6,803 bases of DNA from Planctomycetota bacterium (GTDB lineage Bacteria > Planctomycetota > Planctomycetia > Pirellulales > Pirellulaceae). Shown in pieces: positions 1 to 5,319 of the stretch; position 1 is the stretch's first letter, and every line of letters begins with the position of its first letter. The notes under the pieces were generated by a model. That model saw nothing but the letters and a program-made list of their open reading frames with translations, did no database searches and was not told the origin of the DNA. A program made the position numbers and the translations under genes. The stretch is from contig JAJRVM010000277.1 of NCBI GenBank assembly GCA_024277285.1, positions 1 to 6,803 on the forward strand, written 5' to 3'.

Positions 1-727
1 CCACCGACGATTGCACGTTCTGTGTTTGCGTCTTCAGCATGACCGCCTGGGGCAACGAACAGCTGCAATCGCAATTGCATGTCAGGGAATCCTCGAACGT
101 CGCCAGGCCATCCATCACCGCCCGGTCGCCATAACCGGCGACCAGCGAATCGAGGTCCAACTCGAACGGCGCGTCGGTCAGCGACGTGGCCAGGATCAGC
201 ACGCCCGCATCGTTGCTGTTGAACCCGCCGTCCGTGTTCTGGTAGCTGAATCCGAACAGGCCGGTGTAACCGGAGGGCAGGTCAAACGTGAATTGCCCAT
301 CTTCGGCGACGGAAACGGAGATGCTGGGATCGTTGGGCCACACCACGGTATCAAGATCAACCGTTAGGCCGGTCTTGGCCGTGGGTTGATCGGGATCCCG
401 ATCGTTGTCCAGCACATTCCCCGTGGCGGTCCCACCGACGGGAACCACATAGATCCCGTCGTCCACGGCATACGGCACGCGATGTACGTTTAATGTGACG
501 GTGCCGGTCGCGGTCGAGCCAAACCCATCATCGGCGATGTACGTAAATGAATCGTTACCGATGAACTTGGCGTTGGGCGTATACTGAAAATTCCCATCCG
601 AGCTGAAGCTATCCATTGTGCCATACTGGGGCGCGGTGGAAAGCGATGCCGTGAGTCCCCAGGACGGCGTATCGTTGGCCAACACACTTCGGCCCGGCGT
701 GGAAAGCGAATTGAACTGCGTGTTCAT
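1..727 (-). CDS. Cadherin-like repeat surface protein, partial and probably 5'-truncated
   Basis: The minus strand is open from an ATG at 727 to the window edge (242 codons, no stop). Two bacterial cadherin-like (tandem-95 type) domains are visible. Residues 1-83 include VLANDTP, a G-x-F-x-YTPNA strand, FIGNDSFTY and ADDGFGS. Residues 84 to about 180 begin with YAVDDGIYVV and contain GNVLDNDRDPD and DGQFTFDLPSGYTG. Such domains make up very large secreted or surface adhesin-like proteins in planctomycetes, and the Asp-rich motifs usually bind calcium. A different segment follows, with alternating cysteines at 217, 219, 221 and 223 (CNCDCSC). There is no signal peptide. The ATG lies inside the first domain, whose usual opening (A-x-DD-x-Y) is missing, and no Shine-Dalgarno is evident. 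The frame is open further upstream to a stop near 845, but that extension is Arg-rich and unlike the family. I infer a gene that lost its 5' end, or a remnant; the family call is firm but intactness is not. Confidence 0.7.
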   Translation of the reverse strand, partial: MNTQFNSLSTPGRSVLANDTPSWGLTASLSTAPQYGTMDSFSSDGNFQYTPNAKFIGNDSFTYIADDGFGSTATGTVTLNVHRVPYAVDDGIYVVPVGGTATGNVLDNDRDPDQPTAKTGLTVDLDTVVWPNDPSISVSVAEDGQFTFDLPSGYTGLFGFSYQNTDGGFNSNDAGVLILATSLTDAPFELDLDSLVAGYGDRAVMDGLATFEDSLTCNCDCSCSLPQAVMLKTQTQNVQSSV

Positions 728-821
728 CGGCACTATCGGCCAGATCGCTATAACTTCATCGTATACTGTCTCGCCACTCCACCGTCCCAGTCCGGCTCGC
801 GCCCCGTGTCTCCTCGCAGCC

Positions 822-1004
822 CTACTCGCTTCCCTTCTTGGCCGTCAAACCGCTATCCCTTGGAACATGAGCCTGTTGACTGAGTTTCTCCGCCTGTTTC
901 AGGATGATCCTGTCGCGCGGATCGATGATAGGGTCTTGCTCATTGGTCCCCACTAGCAGCTATTTGTCGGAGACGATAGGCCAATACAGTAACGGTTTAG
1001 CCAT
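822..1004 (-). pseudogene. Coding-like remnant with an in-frame TAG
   Basis: Read on the minus strand, an ATG at 1004 opens MAKPLLYWPIVSDK, followed by TAG at 962-960. The same frame then continues for 45 codons (LLVGTNEQDPIIDPRDR, then IILKQAEKLSQQAHVP) to a TAG at 824-822. The second part has the amphipathic, charged composition of a genuine protein C-terminus, and no other frame here looks better. I do not recognise the family. It could be the 3' end of a decayed gene interrupted by a nonsense mutation, or a chance open stretch. It lies between the truncated cadherin-like ORF and the palindromic element, which supports a region of gene decay. Confidence 0.25.
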
Positions 1005-1048
1005 CTGAAGTGGGACGTGCACTCGAGTTCATTTTCCATCGGTCGACC

Positions 1049-1069
1049 CCCACCGCCTTGTGCGGTGGG
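1049..1069. repeat. Left terminal hairpin of the palindromic element
   Basis: Perfect 8-bp stem with a CTTGT loop. GGGTGAA follows immediately inward, and the same GGGTGAA stands inside the right hairpin on the opposite strand. The conserved unit is therefore hairpin plus GGGTGAA. Confidence 0.85.
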
Positions 1070-1122
1070 TGAAGATGATTGGTAGGCTACCCGTGACGTC
1101 CCATCTCCCCCCATATCCACGG

Positions 1123-1169
1123 CCCCCTTTCCTCCCCGCCGCCTTCGGCGGCGGGGAGGAAAGAGGGGG
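1123..1169. repeat. Central long GC-rich hairpin of the palindromic element
   Basis: The stem arms are 1123-1143 and 1147-1169, with a TTC loop at 1144-1146 and one unpaired A at 1164. The stem is strong enough to act as a transcription barrier. No T-run follows on either strand, so I do not call it a standard terminator. Confidence 0.85.
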
Positions 1170-1207
1170 AGTAGCTGGCATCGCGGGTAGCTCACCAGCC
1201 GTTTTCA

Positions 1208-1228
1208 CCCATGGGACAAGCCCATGGG
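1208..1228. repeat. Right terminal hairpin of the palindromic element
   Basis: Two copies of the self-complementary octamer CCCATGGG flank ACAAG. This gives an 8-bp stem with a five-base loop, the same geometry as the left hairpin but with a different stem sequence. Confidence 0.85.
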
Positions 1229-1417
1229 AGTCTCTGGAAAGCGACATTACTCCATTCGGCTAAACTGTTACGGATTCGTCAGTTGCTTTACGGCAAGCGT
1301 TGGAATGTCCATCGAGCACTGTTCACAATAACCGAGGAAAGCGATCGAGTACTCCATTTCCGTCATGCGGCGCGCAAGACTATGGCAGCGGAAGAATTGG
1401 AAGATGACATATCATAG
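1229..1417 (+). pseudogene. C-terminal remnant of a RelE/ParE-family toxin
   Basis: From about 1274 the frame reads IRQLLYGKRWNVHRALFTI, then a VLHFRHAARK block, ending EELEDDIS before TAG at 1415-1417. This matches the C-terminal half of RelE/ParE-type toxins: a basic strand ending in R-x-L-F-T-I, then V-L-x-x-RHAAR, then a short acidic tail. Family members are about 90-110 aa; only about 47 residues are convincing here. The N-terminal helices are absent, and upstream the frame runs straight into the right hairpin of the palindromic element. The only ATG (1211) lies inside that hairpin and has no ribosome binding site. No antitoxin gene is visible on either side. I infer a gene beheaded by rearrangement or insertion. 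In the neighbouring frame, 1238-1261 reads like a short piece of the missing linker, so a frameshift is also possible. Confidence 0.55.
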
Positions 1418-1695
1418 TCATCGCACTTCGATCTCAAATCGACTTTTTCCGTTCCCAAATGTCTGTGTCGCTCAGGAAATTTGCCCCAACCGTGCGCAGC
1501 TAAATTGCCCCACTGCTTGGAAACAAGAATCGTGGTAGGTGTGATGCCAGCCTCGTATCTGCCCGTAGAATGCCCGATTTCGCCTGCTAGCTACCTGCCT
1601 ATGCGCCCCACATCGACCGCTGGCGCGCGGAACAAAAACGGGATAAACAGAATCACCACAGCTCAGCAAGCTCTTGACGGCCCACATGCCGCCTC

Positions 1696-1741
1696 GATTC
1701 CCCCACGCTCTGACTCCCCCACCCCCCCGGACTCCCCCTAC
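1696..1741. repeat. Three C-rich short repeats, possible G-quadruplex on the minus strand
   Basis: GATTCCCCCAC (1696), GACTCCCCCAC (1712) and GACTCCCCCTAC (1730) repeat at 16-18 base spacing. C-runs of 5, 5, 7 and 5 lie at 1700-1704, 1716-1720, 1722-1728 and 1734-1738. On the minus strand, the template for the downstream gene, these are G-runs. Splitting the seven-base run allows a canonical G3+ quadruplex with loops of 5, 1 and 1. Confidence 0.55.
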
Positions 1742-1837
1742 CTCTTTCGCATGGTAAACTAGTGGGTCTGCGTGCTTTGAAGTCTTAGCTGTATCGCGCT
1801 TCTTTGCAGGCTGAAATACCAAGTGATTCTCAACAGT

Positions 1838-1841
1838 GGAG
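1838..1841 (+). promoter_or_regulatory. Shine-Dalgarno of the propeller gene
   Basis: GGAG stands seven bases before the ATG at 1849. It selects this start over the in-frame TTG at 1804, which would place 15 polar residues ahead of the signal peptide. Confidence 0.7.
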
Positions 1842-1848
1842 CGACACC

Positions 1849-4800
1849 ATGAACCTCACGCGCTATCTCTTTCTGACGCTCGTTTGCGTCTTCATCGCGG
1901 CGGCCGGCTACGGTCAGGACAGCGACACGAAAAAGGACGCTTCGCCGGGCCTGAACAGCGCGCTGGTGTCGGCCCTGAATCTGCGTGGGATTGGGCCGGC
2001 ATTCATGTCGGGGCGGATTGCAGATATTGCGATCGACCCCGAGGACCGGAATACATGGTACGTGGCAGCGGCTTCGGGAGGTGTGTGGAAGACGGAGAAC
2101 GCGGGCACGACCTGGAACGCGATATTCGACCATTACGGATCGTATTCGATCGGCTGCATTACGGTCGACCTGCGCAACCGGCACGTGGTGTGGGTCGGTA
2201 CGGGCGAGAACAACAGCCAACGTAGCGTCGGGTATGGTGACGGCGTTTACAAGTCACTTGATGGCGGCAAGAGTTTCACCCGCGTCGGCTTGGAGCATTC
2301 CGAGCACATTGGCAAAGTACTGATCGACCCTCGCGATTCCAATATTGTCTACGTGGCCGCTCAAGGTCCGCTCTGGGCACCGGGAGGCGACCGTGGGTTG
2401 TACAAGACGACGGATGGTGGCACGACATGGAATTTGATTTTGAACATCAGCAAGGACACGGGGGTATCGGACGTCCTGCAAGACCCTCGCGATCCTGACA
2501 CCTTGTATGCGATTGCCTACCAACGTCGTCGCCACATGTGGACGTTAATCAACGGCGGACCGGAGGCGGCGATCCACAAATCGACTGACGGTGGTAAGAC
2601 CTGGCGCAAGATCACGCGTGGCTTGCCAGGTGGTGACCTTGGCCGCATTGGAATGGCTATTTCGCCGATCAAGCCGGATGTGGTTTACGCGTTGGTCGAA
2701 GCGCTTGATGGACAGGGCGGTTTCTATCGTTCCACAAACCGTGGCGAAACGTGGAGCAAGCGGAGCGGCTATACAACTCAGAGCGCCCAGTACTACCAGG
2801 AGCTGGTGGCTTGTCCGCATGTCTTTGACCGAGTCTATTCGCTCGACACGCGGATGCACGTTACGGAGGATGGTGGCACCACGTTCAAGCCTCTGGGTGA
2901 GCGTTGGAAGCACGTTGACAATCACGCTCTGGTGATCGATCCGCAGAATGAAAACCACCTGTTAATCGGTTGTGACGGCGGGTTGTACGAGACCTGGGAC
3001 CGTGGCCAGAACTACCAATTCAAACCCAACTTGCCGCTCACCCAATTCTACAAGATCGCCATCGACAACGATGTTCCTTTCTACAATATCTATGGAGGAA
3101 CTCAGGACAACGCCACGCAAGGTGGTCCGATTCGCACCAATCGCGTCAATGGGATCATCAATAGCGACTGGTTCATCACGGTTTTCGGTGATGGGTTCGA
3201 CCCCGCAGTCGATCCGGAAGACCCGAACATCGTCTATTCCCAATGGCAATATGGTGGCTTGGTTCGATTCGATCGTCGTACCGGCGAGCGGATGGATATC
3301 AAACCACGTGAAGAGAAGGGCGGTCCCGCGTTGCGTTGGAATTGGGATTCGCCGATCCTGATCAGCCCGCACAGCCACACGCGGCTCTACTACGCAGCTC
3401 AGATTCTGTTTCGCAGTGACGACCGGGGTAACTCGTGGCAGGCGATCAGCCCCGACCTGAGCCGCAACATTGATCGCAACAAGCTGAAGGTGATGGGCCG
3501 CGTTTGGGGAGTCGACACGGTTGCCAAGAACGCTTCGACCTCATTCTATGGCAGTATCGTCACGATCGCGGAATCGCCTGTGGTTGAAGGCTTGCTCTAT
3601 GTTGGCACCGATGATGGGCTGGTCCAAGTCAGTGAGGATGGCGGGAAGACCTGGCGCAAGATCGAAGATTTCCCGTCCCTCGATATACCCGAGTTTGCAT
3701 TCGTCAGTGATATCGAAGCTTCGTTGCACGATCCCGATACGGTCTATGTCGTGCTGTACAACTACAAACGGGGCGATTTCAAGCCGTATGTGGTCAAGAG
3801 TACCGATCGCGGCAAGACCTGGTCGTCGATCGCGGGGAACTTGCCCGAGCAGGGGCCGACATACACAATCGTGCAAGATCACAAGAACGCCGACCTGTTG
3901 TTTGTCGGGACCGAATTCGGGCTCTTCTTTACGCTCGATGGCGGTGTCAAATGGATTCAGCTGAAGAACGGCCTGCCAACGATACCGGTCCGCGATCTGG
4001 AAATCCAACGGCGTGAAAACGACCTGGCTGTGGGTACGTTTGGCCGTGGTTTCTACATCCTGGACGACTACACACCGCTACGGGAATTGACCGCCGACCT
4101 GCTCAAGAAAGATGCTCACATCTTCCCGATCAAGAAGGCGCGGATGTATATTCAAACCAATCCCATGGGGGGCGGTGGCAAGGGGTTTCAAGGAGCAAGT
4201 TTCTTCACGGCGCCAAATCCGCCCTTCGGTGCCACGTTCACGTACTATGTCAAGAAGACGTTGAAGACGAAGAAAAGCACGCGGCAGACCAAGGACCGAG
4301 CGCTCAGTAAACAGAACAAGGACGTTTCCTATCCAAGCTGGGAGGAGTTGAAGGCCGAGGATCGTGAGGAAGCTCCCACGGCATTGTTGACGATCCGTGA
4401 CAGCGAAGGGCAAATCGTACGTCAGGTTCCCATCGCGCCGACGCAAGGTATGCACCGCGCCACCTGGGATTTTCGCTATGCGGGCTATACGCCCCTGCAA
4501 CTCAGTGGCGCCAGCTATGGACCGTTGGCCATGCCCGGCACCTACACGGTTAGCTTGTCGACCCGGGTCGATGGTACACTGACCGAGCTGATTGCACCGA
4601 CGGAGTTCGAGGTCGAGACGCTTGGGTTGGCGGCAATGAGCGAAAAAGATCGCAACGCGAGCCTCGAATTCCAAAAGAAAACCGGCGCGTTGCAGCGTGC
4701 GGTTATGGGGGCCTATCGTGTCGCTCAGGAAACGGACGAGCAACTGAAGTACATCAAGAAGACGATCGAAGTGGTTCCCGGCATCGATCCTAAGCTGGCT

Positions 4801-5127
4801 GTCGAGGCCCGCAAGTTGGAGCTACAGCTGCAAGATATCTTGGAGCGTTTCAGAGGTGATCCGACCAAGCCGCGGCGCAACGAGCCGGCGGCGCCAGGGA
4901 TCGTGAGCCGTGTGCAGACGGTCGTGTACGGCCATTGGTCGACCACCCAGGCCCCGACCGCAACGCATCGCAAGAGTTACGACATCGCGGCCGATGAATT
5001 CTCGCTGGTGCTGCGCGATCTGCGCAAGCTGGTTGACAAGGACGTGGTGGGGCTGAGCCGCAAGTTGGACGCCGCCAACGCTCCCTGGACGCCGGGCCGC
5101 GGGATTCCGAAGTGGAAAAAAGGGTGA
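1849..5127 (+). CDS. Secreted sortilin/VPS10-like Asp-box (BNR) propeller protein
   Basis: The product is 1092 aa. Residues 1-22 form a Sec signal peptide (MNLTRYLFLTLVCVFIAAAG); the Cys at 13 does not sit in a lipobox, so signal peptidase I is likely. Eleven Asp-box motifs of the S-x-D-x-G-x-T-W type start near residues 81, 135, 186, 244, 294, 338, 381, 522, 594, 650 and 695 (KTTDGGTTW and KSTDGGKTW are the clearest). This predicts one large or two tandem beta-propellers, as in the sortilin N-terminal/VPS10 family. The Asp-box gap at 390-520 carries GGTQDN (416) and FGDGFDP (446), which are typical of these bacterial proteins. FGRGFYILDDYTPL (731-744) closes the propeller part. Next come a Lys-rich linker (about 802-830), a beta-sandwich-like segment (845-925, with TWDFRY at 872) and a charged helical region (931-1005). 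Such genes are often annotated as glycosyl hydrolase, but no sialidase-type catalytic set is evident, so I infer an exported binding or scaffold protein. A secreted sulfatase gene follows on the same strand. Length and reading frame look intact. Confidence 0.9.
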   Translation: MNLTRYLFLTLVCVFIAAAGYGQDSDTKKDASPGLNSALVSALNLRGIGPAFMSGRIADIAIDPEDRNTWYVAAASGGVWKTENAGTTWNAIFDHYGSYSIGCITVDLRNRHVVWVGTGENNSQRSVGYGDGVYKSLDGGKSFTRVGLEHSEHIGKVLIDPRDSNIVYVAAQGPLWAPGGDRGLYKTTDGGTTWNLILNISKDTGVSDVLQDPRDPDTLYAIAYQRRRHMWTLINGGPEAAIHKSTDGGKTWRKITRGLPGGDLGRIGMAISPIKPDVVYALVEALDGQGGFYRSTNRGETWSKRSGYTTQSAQYYQELVACPHVFDRVYSLDTRMHVTEDGGTTFKPLGERWKHVDNHALVIDPQNENHLLIGCDGGLYETWDRGQNYQFKPNLPLTQFYKIAIDNDVPFYNIYGGTQDNATQGGPIRTNRVNGIINSDWFITVFGDGFDPAVDPEDPNIVYSQWQYGGLVRFDRRTGERMDIKPREEKGGPALRWNWDSPILISPHSHTRLYYAAQILFRSDDRGNSWQAISPDLSRNIDRNKLKVMGRVWGVDTVAKNASTSFYGSIVTIAESPVVEGLLYVGTDDGLVQVSEDGGKTWRKIEDFPSLDIPEFAFVSDIEASLHDPDTVYVVLYNYKRGDFKPYVVKSTDRGKTWSSIAGNLPEQGPTYTIVQDHKNADLLFVGTEFGLFFTLDGGVKWIQLKNGLPTIPVRDLEIQRRENDLAVGTFGRGFYILDDYTPLRELTADLLKKDAHIFPIKKARMYIQTNPMGGGGKGFQGASFFTAPNPPFGATFTYYVKKTLKTKKSTRQTKDRALSKQNKDVSYPSWEELKAEDREEAPTALLTIRDSEGQIVRQVPIAPTQGMHRATWDFRYAGYTPLQLSGASYGPLAMPGTYTVSLSTRVDGTLTELIAPTEFEVETLGLAAMSEKDRNASLEFQKKTGALQRAVMGAYRVAQETDEQLKYIKKTIEVVPGIDPKLAVEARKLELQLQDILERFRGDPTKPRRNEPAAPGIVSRVQTVVYGHWSTTQAPTATHRKSYDIAADEFSLVLRDLRKLVDKDVVGLSRKLDAANAPWTPGRGIPKWKKG

Positions 5128-5319
5128 TGCGAGATCGCACTCAGAACGTATTTTTGAATTCGCGGAGGAGCGGCTCGGAGCCGAAGATCGCTTGGTTTTG
5201 CTCCAGAGAGAGATTGAAATCGAACTGATTGTGCGTTGGAAACCGTTTTCAAAACACGTTCTCAGGGCGACAGACGTGCTCGAACACAACCGATAGACTA
5301 TCCATCATGGAGACCGATG
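5128..5319. other. Intergenic spacer with a start-less coding-like stretch
   Basis: From 5144 to a TAG at 5294-5296 the second plus frame reads as a charged, protein-like sequence (ERIFEFAEERLGAEDR, then QREIEIELIVRW). It has no ATG and in frame it runs back into the end of the propeller gene. It may be a gene remnant or chance. A small CGGCT-CGG-AGCCG hairpin (5171-5183) has no T-run after it, so no terminator is called. Read-through into the sulfatase gene is therefore possible. Confidence 0.35.
5309..5312 (+). promoter_or_regulatory. Shine-Dalgarno of the sulfatase gene
   Basis: GGAG lies seven bases before the ATG at 5320 and four before an in-frame ATG at 5317. The seven-base gap equals that of the propeller gene, which favours 5320. 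Confidence 0.6.

Larger units (their letters stand above)
1049..1228. repeat. 180-bp nested palindromic element (REP/MITE-like)
   Basis: Three inverted repeats are nested in one imperfect palindrome. The left end is a hairpin CCCACCGC-CTTGT-GCGGTGGG (1049-1069). The right end is CCCATGGG-ACAAG-CCCATGGG (1208-1228), whose loop is the reverse complement of the left loop. The core, 1123-1143 against 1147-1169, is a near-perfect 21-bp GC-rich stem with a TTC loop and one bulged A. The segments between also match inversely: 1070-1098 pairs with 1179-1207 at 21 of 29 positions, and all eight differences are transitions, five of which give G-U pairs in plus-strand RNA. The left arm has about 13 extra bases. 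No target-site duplication is clear. Paired terminal hairpins around a central stem recall REP doublets or non-autonomous transposon derivatives; that class is inferred, because copy number cannot be seen from one window. Confidence 0.8.
1418..1848. other. 431-bp non-coding leader upstream of the propeller gene
   Basis: No frame here looks like a real protein. Open frames on both strands (for example plus 1481-1762, minus 1472-1822) have biased compositions driven by the C-rich tract and no ribosome binding site. A TTGACG at 1674-1679 resembles a -35 box, but no -10 box sits at a proper distance. The stretch probably holds the promoter and 5' leader of the downstream gene; I cannot place the promoter. 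Confidence 0.5.

Noticed and set aside
1049..1228. CRISPR array
   Set aside because: The repeats are inverted and nested, not regularly spaced direct repeats with unique spacers.
1029..1263. Open frames on both strands across the palindromic element
   Set aside because: They are translations of inverted repeats and GC-rich stems, with no protein-like character.
1674..1679. TTGACG as a -35 promoter box
   Set aside because: No plausible -10 hexamer at 15-19 bases downstream, where C-rich repeats lie instead.
1472..1822. Minus-strand ORF over the leader
   Set aside because: Gly/Arg-rich composition arises from the C-rich repeats; no ribosome binding site and no recognisable motif.
1804..1848. 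Longer start of the propeller gene at TTG 1804
   Set aside because: It would add 15 polar residues before a clear signal peptide; GGAG at the right distance supports ATG 1849.
4078..4743. 221-codon minus-strand ORF inside the propeller gene
   Set aside because: Antisense shadow of a well-supported coding sequence; no ribosome binding site or domain is evident.
5171..5183. Hairpin after the propeller gene as a terminator
   Set aside because: Only a 5-bp stem, 43 bases past the stop codon and not followed by a T-run.
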